This document shows positions 1 to 13,100 of a DNA stretch of 64,000 nucleotides, one piece after another. The notes beneath the pieces were generated by a model. That model saw only the letters and a program-made list of their open reading frames with translations, ran no database searches and was not told the DNA's origin. How positions within the stretch are numbered: the first letter of the stretch is position 1; each line of letters begins with the position of its first letter. The stretch comes from Ustulina deusta. Lineage: Eukaryota > Ascomycota > Sordariomycetes > Xylariales > Xylariaceae. The stretch covers positions 371,223 to 435,222 of the forward strand of contig JAJNNX010000050.1 in the NCBI GenBank assembly GCA_023159155.1, given 5' to 3'. The translations under genes were made by a program, and so were the position numbers.

Positions 1-3000
1 TCTCATTCAGGCAACGTGGTAGCCGGGTTCGGACTCCTCTACGCCATAATCAAGTACCCTATCCAATGAATCATCCTCGGTATTCGATGCTCATAAAGTC
101 CTACATGTGTGATTTACGCTAGTAGCAAACTCGCTCCAGCAGTCTGGAAACCCCGGGGAGCTGTGAGCACTGCTGACAGATGCCCAGACCATTCCAGTTA
201 CACGGGTAAGGCGGTTCATCAAAGACGCTGGAGACCCGAAGCCCGTGATCTCCCGTTACGAAAACCATGCCGACCAGACCAGGCGAGAGTCAGGAGTCAG
301 GAATGACATGTCTCTGTCTAAAATGACTGGAGCCCGTCGGCCACGTTTGGTCGATCTCCGCAAGAGACACATGTCTTTCGTCGATACGCAACACAGTATT
401 TCAGGGTCCAAGCGGGAAGAGAGGAGCGTTGTCAAACCGTGATTTCGAACAGAGGCCGCGTCGCTTGCCTAGCTACTGTAGTACACTATAATAGCGTAGG
501 GTTGCGCGAGATTGGTTGCTAGGGACATTCAAGACGGGTCAAAAGTCCGTTCCCGACAGGGCTGAGAACACGAAAAAAGTCCTGCAGATACCGAATAAAA
601 ACACATGCTCCAGGGTAAGGAACCCACTTCAAGTCCTCCCCCCAGACCGATCCCCCATAATATTTCTCCCTAGTATGCGTAGACGATGTTTGAAACGATG
701 GGCTTTATGCAATGTGACAGCAAGCAGTAAGTGTCTGGGTAACTTGAGGCTCACGAGACAGCTCCCGTGCTCCCGTGCTTGCGCTGTGCGCCGTGACGGC
801 ATTGAGCTGTTTGCCTTTCTACCTCACCCGCTCCTGGGTAGCTTACAGTGGTAACATGATACCGACAAAAATATTCAACGCCCCAGCGGGTATAGCAACA
901 GGGTTACCTGGTGTATTGACCTTCTCAGGGAGGTTTGTCGACCAGGAGATCCGCGGCGTTCACGGCCTCTTGTGGTAATACCTACTCTTCATCCGTAAGC
1001 TACCGGTCCGCCCCGAGCACTGGAGTGCTCGTTTAGTGCGTGGTCCTATGGTGTTGCGGACTGTTACGTACAGTACAGCACCGGTCTCTGAGCCGGGACG
1101 AGCGCGATACCTCCTTCGGCCTTCATTAATTGCGTTACCTAGGCAATGCTATATATTTGGGATGAGTCCTGTGCAGACCTTGTAGTGGGTGGGATAAGCC
1201 ACAGATTTGTGTCCAGCGATGATTGGAGTTCGCGGGTGTCAGCCCCATCGCCCAATTTCCACGAGGAGCTGTCGACGTAGCGAGAGCGAGCAAACCCCAG
1301 GCTATTCTTATCATGGCCAAGCGGTCGGCACCCACAAGGGATGAGGGAGAGGAGAAAGGAAATTGAAGCTTCTATTTATTGTGAGCACATGGCGGAAAGG
1401 GATAGCTAGGTAAGTAGCTAGGTAGGTTAGGTAGCCTCGGTGTTAGCTACTATTATTGGGGCCGATAAGGAGCAATACAGTAGAGAAAAAAAATTCATTT
1501 TTTTAGTAGTGTACTACGGTAGGTACCTACTACTACTAGGTAGTAAGACCTATACGTCCTTACATATAGATACATAAGCAGGTACCTTGCTATAGGTCCC
1601 ATAGTAATCCAATAAATCCACGTACGACAGCAGATAGAATCAAAGATCTACCGCGTAAAATAGGGAAGCCAATTGAATATTGTAAGATCTTGATGCGAAC
1701 CGTCTCGATTTCACTGAAAAGTCCCGATCTAGCGGTTCAGGGTAGATGTCATTCGTCTCACGCGACAGTTAGTGTGCATCGTCAATCCTACATACTTACC
1801 TACATCTAGTAAACCTCCCTTTCGAAGATGTCGATCACACGGTTGCGACAACGGCTGCAACGGAATACTGTCGTCATACCCAGACACCTAGCTTACAGAC
1901 TACCGCAGGTAGTGTCAAAGAGTCAGGAAATCAACCCTCCGCGACCCTCTGTGGCCATTCGGCTCGTTGCATATGCAAGCAATTGCTGTGAGACGGGAAG
2001 CATGCTGCACAGCGATGGAGATCGGGTTTTGCCTTGTTCTGCCTTGTTGACTGTTTACCTATGCTCTTCATGGTATCGCAGCCATCTTCTGCTGCAGTAG
2101 TACGATCCTGCTTCACGATCGTCTTGCTGACCGCTTGGGCGTGCATAAGTCACCTGCACGAAAGAGACATAGCCACTGTTAAAGGATTCGAGCCACGATC
2201 CAATGAGAGGGCGGAACCGACCACCGAAGCCACTGTTGGCTCTCCCTCCAACCTACACTACACTAGTGTATCAGCTCCTCTTCAGTACGGACGGGCCGAG
2301 CGAAACCTTGGTTCTGCCCTGGCTTCGTCTAGACTCTTGGTTGATTCGCCGTGTCATCGGCGCCAACAGTTCCCATCTGATAGTCTTTACTGGTAGACTA
2401 TCCGGTTGTGTATAATTAGTGTAGGAATACTGCCGAATTGGGGACACTAGAACTGGTTCTACGTGTGTGCGGCACCACCATCTGCTCGCCCAGAGTACGT
2501 ACAAGTACGTATCATGGCATCATGGGGATGGATGTGTAAGGCTTACGGAGTACCGCTCGCCGGCTATCACAAAATTAGTGCGGCTAAATCGCCGTTCTAA
2601 AGCTTGGCGCGTAATTGATCCGCGCCGATATGGTAAGGAAAAGGACAGCATCAGCACATGTGGTGAACTAAAGCATCAATCACACTTTTCCAACTCGGAT
2701 GAAACACGGACGTTCAATGCGACTCCGAGTTAGACATTGTCTTCGCCCTGTCCAATACGGACACTAATGTGATGATAATGCGAAAGCCTCCTCCGGCCGG
2801 GCTGGCTTACTTGTCTTGTCTTGGGGCCGAGGGCCGATGTGCGGAGTTGAGGGGTTATCGTGCAGCCCAAAACGGAAATAAGTAAACAATGGCCAGAAGC
2901 GCAAAAGTGCGCGTCTCGTCAGAGTAAACATGACCGAGAAGCTGAAAAAGGCTGCAGCTAAGAGGCTAATACCCCTCGGAGAGCTTACAAGAACCCCTGC

Positions 3001-6000
3001 TCCTGTCGCGATGTCACGGGGTCTGATCACCTCAACTGGCCAATCGTCGCTTGTCGATGGGACGAACATGCACCATGATAGGCTGGCTGATATGAGGAAC
3101 ATGGGAGCACTGGGAGCTTGGGCCTTTGAACCCCGCCAAGGTTGCAATTTCTAGCATTGCTCTGGTGATTCGTGGATCCTTCGCTGGGGCATCACTCGGC
3201 CTCCCCCACCTTGCCCACCTTTTCAGCTGTCTCATCACCAACGAAGAAAACTACTAGTACCTAACCCGCAATCCTGCATGATGAACGATGGAAAGCTCCC
3301 AGCAGATCACAGGTCATCGCGTCACAGACATGCTAAGGAACACAGCCTAGTCCCACCTAGCGGGTAACAAGCCTGCTTCATATATGTCATGGGCATTCAC
3401 TTCAACCAGCGTCGCTATTTGAGATATCTCAGAAGTGTAGAGATGGGTGGACTGTTCAAGGAGATGGATTCAGACTTCCAATTCGGCCCTCTGTTCACTA
3501 GTATAACGAAGGCACTATCCAAATCGAGCTCTAGACCACGTTCACTAACACAATCTTCTCGCTAACCACGACTTATCTAGTGATCCTTCTGAAGCAACCT
3601 TATCGCATCAGTCACCAACACCATGCTCGCTACCAAATACCTCGGGCAGCTGGTGAAACAGGACCCTTGCTGCCGGGAGATGTTCCTTCATAGTATGCTG
3701 AGAACGTACCAATTGAATCTGCATCTCCATAGGTACCGGGACCGAGACGTGCGTAATGCCGCAATCAGGCTCACAGGATTACTGGGTACATTAGGTAGGT
3801 ATATTCCTCGTACATATACAAGCGTCGGTCGAGCCCTACGCCTGTCCGTCGAGACTCTGAGGGAGAGAAGGCAGCTAAAAATTAACGAGAAATCAAGTAA
3901 GAGAGAGCAGTTTGCTCGCTTACAAGTTTCTTTTTGTCGTTCGGTATTGACCCACACAACATCGGAGATTTCTCAATTAAACCCCCATCCATCACCTTAG
4001 TATACCGAGATTAAGCTATCACTGCCGGGAGTGCCCCGGGAACAGGACAAAGTTTGCGAGTCTCGTAAGCTCTCATAGCTACTGTAGTGTACTGTAGACC
4101 AAGCAATTACCGAGTCAAGACAGCACACAGGCCATTTGGTAATCGGTAGGGTACGTATTTATACCAGCGATCCCAAGTCGTTCGTTAACGGCACTTCTGA
4201 AACCTCGGGTTTGGTCCGGGTAATGCTGAGCTCTGCTCTGGCTAAAAAAACATCTGATCGCCAAACCAAATTGCCGATGTCCACACGCAACTCATCCATG
4301 CAACATAGCGCACATATTATAGGCAGCATCGTCAGAACTGGGAAAATACGGTGAGAACCTCGTCCCATTCTTCCTACGTATCCATATGAGTAGTCTCCCT
4401 GCCCATGTATCATGTTTCGTAAATCCTCTTTTTTTTTGTTTTGCCATCGCTGAACTGCCGTGTTTTAAAGTTTTGTTTATGTTCAGATCCTCGAGGGTTG
4501 AGTTCATCAAGGTGTTCTGAGAATGAACACAACGCCAAACAAGACTACGTATTCAAGTGAATTAAATAGTATCTTCCAGCGAGATCATTAGTGCCTTCAT
4601 GTACTCAGGATCAGAACTCGGCAATGGTTTGTGCGAAAAAAAAAAAAAAAAGAGGGTTTCGAGAGCTTGTGCGCGTACACTAAAGAACATTTAATTTGGC
4701 AAATTTTCCTCCCAATACACATTAAAAGGAGAGACACAGACGACTCGAGAATGCTCGTCTAATAGCACTCGATAGTATAGGCGATTAAATCTTAGACCTC
4801 TCAGTCTCAAAAGGGGGTCCCGAGCACTCATATATAGCCATGGTGGCTATATATCATCATCACCCACGTGGCTATTACCTAGGCAGCCGAGCACATGGGG
4901 CCTGAAGCTTTCCCTATTGTATAGAAAACCCGAGAATTCATGATAATAAGCTTCTCCACTGCCTGCTATGATATGACGGTGGTCCTACCATTATTCACAA
5001 AAGAATTCATACCAATCCGATGAAGACATATAATACGCCCTTACTATACACTCTTTTGGTAACTCTGAGCTCATTTCGTCTGCCCTGAGTCAACCGTGCT
5101 GTTGATATGGTAAGCAGTACGTAAACAAAAAGAGAAAAAAATGGTAATTATCTACAGGGGAAAACACTCCTTTGGCTCACTCAATCTGAAAAGGGGTCGG
5201 TATATAGACGGTCTCATTCCTTATGTACTGCCATATAATGCCCTCTTAAATGCTGCTTGGTACGACCTGCTGGACTCTTACTCGGCTTTGTTGCTTTGCC
5301 TCAGAAGTGGATATGATTCAAAAGGCAGTGCTCTCTTGTTAGTTGGGCGAAGAAATAATCACAGCAGGGACACCCCAGAACATCTAGGAAACCCTGATAT
5401 AGCTTGATATCGTGCTCGTTAATTTAATGGAGCTGTTATTATGATATCGATATAAAACGGCTTGACAATTATAATTGGGCCGTTAAGTCATATCATACCT
5501 GTAAGACCAGGTAATAACTTCTTCGTAATACCTATAGCCCAACGTAACAGAAAGCCCTCTAGACTATTCTAATTTTAATGTCGGATGAAGCAAGTTCTAC
5601 ATACGGAAAGTCGATACTTTTAATTTATATATTGTGTGGTCTCGGTCAGAAAACCTATGGGTATTTATCTATCCATTTGATGATCTCCCAGAGCACGCGG
5701 TATGTAGCGTATTAAGTATTCTCAAAATTTGTGTCTCTAGAATAATACGCCGATTACTCGCAAATCCAGGGTGGTTTAATATTAAGAAGCGAGGAACAAA
5801 ATAGTTAGGGGTAGAACAAGTGCTAAAATATGTCTTCGACAGAGGTTGTTATCTTGTGATGCTTGAATGAATTTCACCTAAAGCTCCTGTGTTAGGGTCT
5901 TAAAACTGAGAGCTGAGAGCTGTCTCTAAAGTTAGGTAGATACACGTTGAGCCAATCGGGGCTCCGTAGCTCACGGCGCCATATGGTTTCTTCGTGGCGC

Positions 6001-6582
6001 TGGTTTCTCCGGTGCAGTTCGTGCGCCGAACCGGGCGCCCCCGCCGAATGACCGGCTCCGTGCACTTCCGTGCACACGCCCCATCCATCTTTTTACTATA
6101 CAATTTCCTTGACTCGTTGACTGTACTGGAGGTGTCGGGCATGGCATCCACGATGGGATGCTTGCTATATTATGCTGGCTTTGATACATCGCGGATGCCG
6201 AGACTGCATAGTTTTGGTACTTTGGAACGGGACTCAGCGGGATACCTGTGCATTTACATACCGTATAGATAGAGACGGTGCATACCTATGCTACTTGGCG
6301 CGGTAAGGGGGGGGGAGGGGAAAGGAACCCAGCGTGCGAAATGCGGAACAACTTCTCTCATCAAATGAAGTCCAAGAACGTGTGCTACATACAGTATTTT
6401 GGTAGTAACGCTCAATGCTCCGCCCAAAAATCCATCCTAGTAAAGAAGCAAATCGAACCAAAGTAAAGAATCCGAATAAACGGAAAGCAGATTTCCTAAC
6501 ATACCTATCGCCGTTTTCCTCGCTGAAGCGATAGAGCGAGAGAGGGGGGAAAAAAGTGAATCATTGGAATCCACACACACGT
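1..6582. other. Gene-poor stretch, no defensible gene
   Basis: I see no coding region here with introns, domains or sustained coding character. Open frames are short, overlap on both strands and match no family I know. The stretch holds dispersed TAGGTACCTA-like motifs (for example about 1520-1550 and 3790-3805), a run of 16 A (4636-4651), a perfect hairpin (4830-4854) and AT-rich intervals (about 4540-5880). Base composition shifts along it without the near-total loss of GC seen after 55.9 kb. It may be old repeat or pseudogene debris or a large intergenic region; the sequence does not decide. Confidence 0.6.
4830..4854. repeat. Perfect 11-bp inverted repeat (hairpin)
   Basis: The arms ATATATAGCCA (4830-4840) and TGGCTATATAT (4844-4854) are exact reverse complements around the 3-base loop TGG. 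No U-tract follows and no gene is adjacent, so a terminator role is not indicated. Confidence 0.7.
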
Positions 6583-8044
6583 CTACAAACACTGCGAATA
6601 GTAGTCGTTCTGGTACTTGCACGCCGTGCCGGAAGCGCATCGCCCGCAACCACTCCAATTCTTGCCAGCGCATTGCCCATACTTCGCCGTCGTACAGGTC
6701 CCAGTGCCTGAGCCACCGCCGGGATCTGTGCCGAAAATTGCATGTCAGCCACAACGTCAAATGTATATATAGTAGCAAACCAAAGAGGAGAAATCTTTGT
6801 GAAGAGAGAGACTAATAGGATCGGGATTTTTCGTACTCTGCGGCTCCTGGACTAGGACGGGCGTGCCAGTTTTCGAGGTTTGATCAATGGAGCAGATATT
6901 GGCACACATTTGCGGCATGGGAGGAGGGGCGGGGGTACTGTCGGTGGTGTTGTAGACGAGCTCGATCCATTGGATATGCATCTCTGCCGTCGAGTTCACA
7001 GTCATGTTCCCACTCCAAGTTCCCCCGTCGCTCCACGTGTTGAATATGACCTGACTGGGATCTCTAGGTGCCTGGAACTGAATCGAGGAGACAAGTTTCC
7101 CGTCTACGAGCCAACTGGTAGAACCCGGGGTCCACTGGTTTATACGATGTCAGCATGTTATTCTTGAAGGGAATGGACAGTGTAGGAAGGCTTCAGGCAG
7201 ATGGGAAGAATTGCACGGCCGAAATCAACTTTAGGATCCACAACGAGCGCCCAGAGCTGCCAGAGAAAAGGGAGACGTCACTCACATCCATGCGATGGTA
7301 CTGCCAATCACTCCAACCGAGCTTGGTAGGTAAACTAACGTTGCGTGTGGCCTGAGGGATATTACCGTCCGCGTTCCAGCTTGGCTGATTTGTGTACTGG
7401 ATATACTGCACGGGGTCGTTTGTTCTTATCTCGAGGTCTGACTCCTGAACTTTTGCCAGCGTATCGTTGTTGCGAAAGGTGAACATGGCGGTGACCGCAC
7501 CAGGGCCTCCTCTGGTTCGAGAAAACATACGGATGGAAAGATACTGGTAGTTATAGGAGCCGGACTCGATTTCGGCGGCGGACTGAAAATCCTCGTGGCG
7601 CATGGTCCGCATGACAAGATATGTATTCGATGTTGGTTTCTCGTCGTCGTTATGTTGGATGTAGATATTATTCGGGGAGTTCACCATGAGCACTGTTGCG
7701 TCGCTCCCTGTGATGTCCGAGTCTCCACCCATCATTGCGCTGTTGTTCCAATTCTGGATTGACCAAATGTTTGTCCATTCTGGCGACTGGAAGTAAGTGC
7801 TCGTTACAGGCGCATTTGTGTTTTCCTCGGCTGTGTCTATCGGGGCGGGCACACGGGCATATTGCGACAAGGACCGAAAATCAAAGAACTTGTGGTTTCG
7901 AAAGTAGTGAGACGTCGATGTGTTTGTTCGATAGCAGTTGCATCTTGCGTCGGTGACGAGGGGATAATTCTGTGCTAGTACGGGGTGAAATGAGAGACTT
8001 ATTGCACCCAGCGCAGTCCAAAATCCATAAACGTCCAACACCAT
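6583..8044 (-). CDS. Secreted GH16-type glycoside hydrolase with C-terminal CBM1
   Basis: Three exons read on the minus strand: 7286-8044, 6837-7134 and 6583-6725 (1200 nt, 399 residues). Both introns have GT-AG borders and a CTGAC branch site. Residues 1-25 are a signal peptide ending in LAQ. The body fits the fungal GH16/concanavalin-A-like fold: E201-S-D-L-E205 matches the ExDxE catalytic motif, with E201 the expected nucleophile and E205 the acid/base. A Pro-rich linker (about 335-362) leads to a CBM1 at 366-399, with YGQC, W376, the Y394-Y395 pair and the terminal QCL. By family knowledge it should act outside the cell on beta-1,3/1,4-glucans while CBM1 holds it on cellulose or chitin. 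Exact substrate cannot be read from the sequence. The start is the first Met before the signal peptide. Confidence 0.88.
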
Positions 8045-8116
8045 CGTGACAGCATATACTTCTCGCTTTCAGCAGGTGGCCCCTCAAGATCACCGATGAG
8101 TTAGCAAGCTATTAGT

Positions 8117-8127
8117 TTTTATATATA
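8117..8127 (-). promoter_or_regulatory. TATA-like element upstream of the GH16 gene
   Basis: On the minus strand an AT-rich TATATAAA-type stretch lies about 75 nt upstream of the GH16 start codon, a plausible distance for a fungal core promoter. The call rests on sequence and position only. Confidence 0.35.
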
Positions 8128-10147
8128 AATTAACTATAGCATGATTCTTTCACCAAGTACCAAGAACCGACGAAATCTAATATCCCTCTCAATATATACT
8201 CAACCTCAAATGATCTAGGAGAACGCCTTAACCCTAATAATACAATAGAATAAGACTATCGCCTCTTCATGAGCCAAAAGGAGTTCATTTCATACCAAAA
8301 ACCTCTGTGGCCAAGCCGATCAGGAAGCTCGGAAGGCGTGAAGGCCTAAAACCGCTTGACAATCCAATATCAAGAAAGGCCGCAATAGGTTGGCTGGCGC
8401 CTCCAATATCTGTGGTTATGTCCTCACTCAATGCTAATTTTACGTAATCGAATAACATATCAATTTTTCCCTGTTATGAATGGTAGCGCGGAAAATACTG
8501 CGGGTGGATTGTCGGCAAGCGAAGGTACCGAAACGAGAAGACCGGATAAATTAGACCACTTATGCCCTCGGTGACTTTACGACATACGCCACTTGCGGAT
8601 CTTGCTGCTACTTCTGGTGATACCCCTGGCGATACCCCTGGCCTCTTAAGGCGAGATACTCAGGAACGGTTAAACCAAGACTCAACGTTGCGTCTGTCTC
8701 CGGCTTGAGCATTGGCGGATCTCGCATAGCAGTAGAGGGTGGTGTGATGGTACTGCTACGTAACGAACCAGTCACACGACAGCCGACGTTTTTCCCACTT
8801 GGAACAAGTACCGGTATACAATTTGAATGCCGTGAAGGTGGCGACGACAAGGGGGGGTTGGTTTGGGGTCTTGACGGAATCGGTTAACCATCCGGATAGG
8901 CGACAGCCCACCTGGCATCACGAGATTTCATTGGCATTGGGAGCTACACCAGAAGCTGGATCAGAAGTCGAGAGAGTAGGTATCTCGAGTAACTTTTGTG
9001 GCTGTAGACCTTGCTCGACCATATTAGCTCAGCACAAGAAATAAACCGAAGTTCTGGGCATGCCAACAACAACAATACAAAGATGGTATCAATTAACTTT
9101 GTCAATAAAGTGAATGTCGAGAACTCAATAGACGGTCACAGAAATTGCTGTTTTGTACAGCCGGTGCTTCAACTATTATCGTCAGATCTACCGTGCATGG
9201 ATGGACGCCAGCAAGATTGGCGAGACGCCACGAGGGCGCAAGTGGATGCAGCCAAGAGAACATGACCCATCCTACTAAAATGCCTAGGTACGCATATTAC
9301 GGCAAATTGGTGTTTAGTACGATGCCGAGATAGTTGGAGTTTTCAATATGCATAATCCAACGCTTCATACAAGATATGTACATGCCTACAGACTTAGAAC
9401 ACACTTACTAAACAAACAACCAAATAGAATAGAAAGACAGAAATGAAATAAAAATTACATAACTATAATATGTGAAATAAATACTAATTGTGATGATATA
9501 TATTCTCTTTTTATTTTTATTTTATGTGGTTATTTGACTCGTCTTTAAACTTGAAAACTTCAGGCCGTTTGTACCTAGTATGTTACCTAAGGTAGACTAT
9601 CTTTTGGTATCATGTTCCTTCGAACCCACGATTATGATATGTTAGCAGGATAGACTAGAAAAGTACAAGTGCGCGACTTCAAAGTGTAGAAGTCGAGGCG
9701 TTTGATGAGGTACCTAATTGGTAGGTATACACAGGTACCTACCTGCGAGTTTGAGGAAGGTACCTATTGAAAAATGTAAGGCAGGTGCAGTGTATACTAG
9801 AGCTGTTCTTGAACGCGCCTTCCAGATGGAACAATTACACGCATCTCAATAATTACTTAAGTACCTATAGGTACTTACAATCCTCAACCCACTGCATCTC
9901 TCTTTCCTAACACTCGCACTCCCGCTTATTTCGCTGTCTGCCTCCCTAAGTAAGTATTTAGGGTAAATCATATCGTGGACTGCGACGAACTCTGCCCCAA
10001 CCTCACAACAACCTGCATGTTGATCACACCCTCCCCTCATCGCAATAACCAGATTTTGTTCACAACACGGCCCCAAGCACTTCATTGCCCCTACCACTGC
10101 ACTACCCTGTTACCGAGTCCCATGTAACAAGCTGTTTACTTCCCAAC
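8128..10147. other. Intergenic region between the GH16 and GTPase genes
   Basis: This is the divergent promoter region of the two flanking genes. No gene is supported. It holds an AT-rich stretch (about 9380-9540) and a cluster of GGTACCTA-type motifs at 9585-9880, ending in the 20-bp palindrome listed separately. Pyrimidine-rich sequence follows the palindrome up to the GTPase start. Confidence 0.6.
9858..9877. repeat. 20-bp perfect palindrome
   Basis: The sequence is self-complementary around the centre CCTATAGG, with outer arms TAAGTA/TACTTA. It lies about 270 bp upstream of the GTPase start codon. It belongs to the dispersed TAGGTACCTA-like motifs of this window. It could be a binding site for a dimeric regulator, but nothing in the sequence shows that. 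Confidence 0.6.
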
Positions 10148-13100
10148 ATGGAGACTTCTGTGAATGGACGAGTGAAGCTGGAGCCTTCGACCAAGCCCGA
10201 GACTTCCAACAGGAACGGCATCGTCAAGCCGGAGCCCTCGGATGCATCATCCATCTCACACTTGCCATCTCGAGATGCTGCCGAACCTACCCTGGCGTTT
10301 CCACCAGGCTTGAGTGAGGGGCCGGGCGATGCTCAGCCCAACGAGACTGACTACTTCGAACTTTTGTGTAATAATGAGACCCCCAAAACCCTCGAGACAG
10401 CCGTCTCGGTTGCCACTGATTTCCTTGGTCAGTTGCAGGATGCCTTGGGTATTTGCACGACTCCAGAAGTCGAGCCTTGGATCCAAGCAGTCATCGGCCT
10501 GCGGGAGCGTACTGCACCAACACGTACTGTCGTTGGCGTTGTTGGCAACACCGGCGCTGGCAAGAGTTCTGTCATCAATGCTTTGCTTGACGAGGAAAGG
10601 TTCGTCATTTTGTTCTCATTGACAGCTCAGCCATGCACTCTGCAAGGTGGAATCTTTGAAACAGTCTATCCAGAATCTCCACTGTTGCGACTTCTTAGCC
10701 TAACAATGCTAATACATCCATCCTAGACTCCTGCCTACTAACTGCCTACGTGCATGCACTGCGTCTCCTGTTGAGATCTCTTTCAACTACTCGGATGACC
10801 CCAAGGAACCTTATCGATCCGAGATAGAGTTCATCTCTATCGAGGAGTGGATTTCAGAGCTCCACGTCTTGTTTGCCGATCTTTTGGACAGGAATGGCAA
10901 GATATCTCGCGAGGCCAGCAAGACTGATAGCGATGCCGGTATTGCCTACGCAAAAGTGAAGGCAGTCTACCCACACAAGACCAAGGAAATGCTTGCCCGA
11001 GCTAACTCCAAAGACCTCGCTAACTCCAAAGACCTCGCTAACGAACCGGCCGTTCATGGTATCCTTGGAATTACAAAGATACTCACGGCAGAAACGGCTG
11101 AGGAGCTCTACCAAAAAATGCAGCATTTTGTCGATAGCAAGGAGAAATCGACTGGCCCTGTCGGCAAAAAAGGAGCAGATGTCCCCATGGAGTATTGGCC
11201 GCTTATCAAGGTGGTCCGAATATTTACGAAGGCGAACGCTCTTTCTACTGGGGCTGTAGTTGTTGACCTGGTATGTTCGAGAAATATCTATTTCTGTCTT
11301 ATCCTCAGCTCGGCTCTACAAGGGATGCCCATATGTTATCAAGTTGCAATCTCGCAGCTCTTTACGTCGTGTGAACCATATGTTGTTGAGCACATATAGA
11401 GGCTGTTATCCATAGTCTGATACTGATTGATTACTACTGTTAGCCCGGCGTTCAAGATTCGAATGTGGCTCGAGCGGCTGTAGCAGTCAACTACATGAAA
11501 TCTTGCACTGGCCTCTGGATTGTGGCCCCAATCACTCGCGCGGTGGATGACAAAACGGCCAAGTCCCTACTTGGCGATTCTTTCAAGAGACAGCTTAAGT
11601 ATGATGGGACATACTCGGCTGTAAGCTTTATCTGTTCCAAGACAGATGATATCTCGATCATGGAGGCCACTCAAAATCTCGGTCTTGAAGCTAAGAACTC
11701 TGAATCTTGGATTGCTGCTGAAGAGAAGACAAAAACCGAACAATCTCTCCAGTATCAGATTTCTATCCTCAAGGAGACTAAATCAGAACTTGAGCAACAG
11801 CTTGATGAATGCGAGGCTAAGACCGATCTGTGGGAAGACCTTGAAACCCAAATATCTACTGGTAAGACTGCCTACGCACCACTCAACTCCAAGAAGCGAC
11901 ATAGAGGTGTAAGACCTCTTGCAAGCCGAAAGAGCCTCAAATCTGACGTAGATGATGATCGGTATGCTTCTGATTCCGGCTCGAGTGATAAGGAAAACTC
12001 TCAGCCAGAACAGAGCCGCAAGCCCCTCACTAAAGAAGAAATCGAGAGGCAGATATCATCCCTAAGGGAACAGCGAAAGGAGATACGAAAAGAGAGGTTC
12101 TTGCTCGATTCCCAGATCGTGAAGCTTAGCCTGGAGATCGAGAAAGCGAAGGCCGAGCGGGAGATAATCCTTGCGGATATGAAGGCCATTTGCATCCAAG
12201 GTCGTAATGATTACGCCAGAGGCGCTATCAAGCAGGACTTCGCGATGGGCATTAAAGAGTAAGCCATTCTTCCATGATTATTATCGTGAATTCGACACCA
12301 GGTCTTGTAATTCGGACTGTTGTTCATTGTTTCTTCTTCATTGCGAACCCATTCATTCCTTTCTTTGCCAAACTTTCTAGTTGCTAACGTGGCTAGACTC
12401 GACCAAGAAAATGCTGCAGAGGAAGACGATGAAATGTTTGACCCCGACCAAGACAATCGCGACTACGACGAGGTCGCCCGCAGCCTTCCCGTATTCTGCG
12501 TCAGTAGTCGTGCTTACCAGAAACTCAGTGGGAAGCTAGAAAAAGATGACTTTCAAAGCCATGGATTCCTATCTGTCGAAGATACTGAAATTCCGAAGCT
12601 GCAGGAGCATGCCAAAAAATTGACTGAAGCTCGCCGCGCGAGTTATTGCCACTATTTCCTGAATGAATTGTCTCGACTCGTTAACTCAATGAAGCTATGG
12701 TTAGCGGACGGTGATGCTATGTCGAATTTAACAGATAGTGAGAAGCGTCAGGAAGAGCAGAAACTGGAAAAACTGCTGGGCAACTTGGAAGAGGTATGTT
12801 AACCTCTCATATCGCGGTTTGATTCACGGTGATGACCGGCACATGTAGCACGATACTTGAAAAAGATGGGGCAACCGTTGGTGCACCTAGGTCGCATAAC
12901 TCAAAATCAAAAACAGTGTCCCAACCAGTTCAGATCCCTACTAGAAATGTGGTCTCCCAATTATGTTGCGATCTGCTCGAACACAATTAACTCGCGTTCT
13001 ATAGGAACTTGAATCATCACTCAAGCAATCGATAACTCTTATTCGGGCCTCTCTGCGCGAGGATATTTTCGACAATATCCACGGATCCACGCCTTTGGCA

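Noticed and set aside
1..69. An open frame reading into the window and ending KYPIQ-stop, possibly the end of a gene
   Set aside because: Only 22 codons, which has a fair chance of being open at random, and no family match; left unannotated.
516..978. Two overlapping plus-strand frames of 112 and 67 codons
   Set aside because: No domain, no intron signals with matching phase, and no family resemblance.
2764..3154. Frames of 127 (-) and 74 (+) codons on opposite strands of the same DNA
   Set aside because: Both look mildly coding-like, but they overlap each other and neither resembles a known protein; at most one could be real and I cannot choose.
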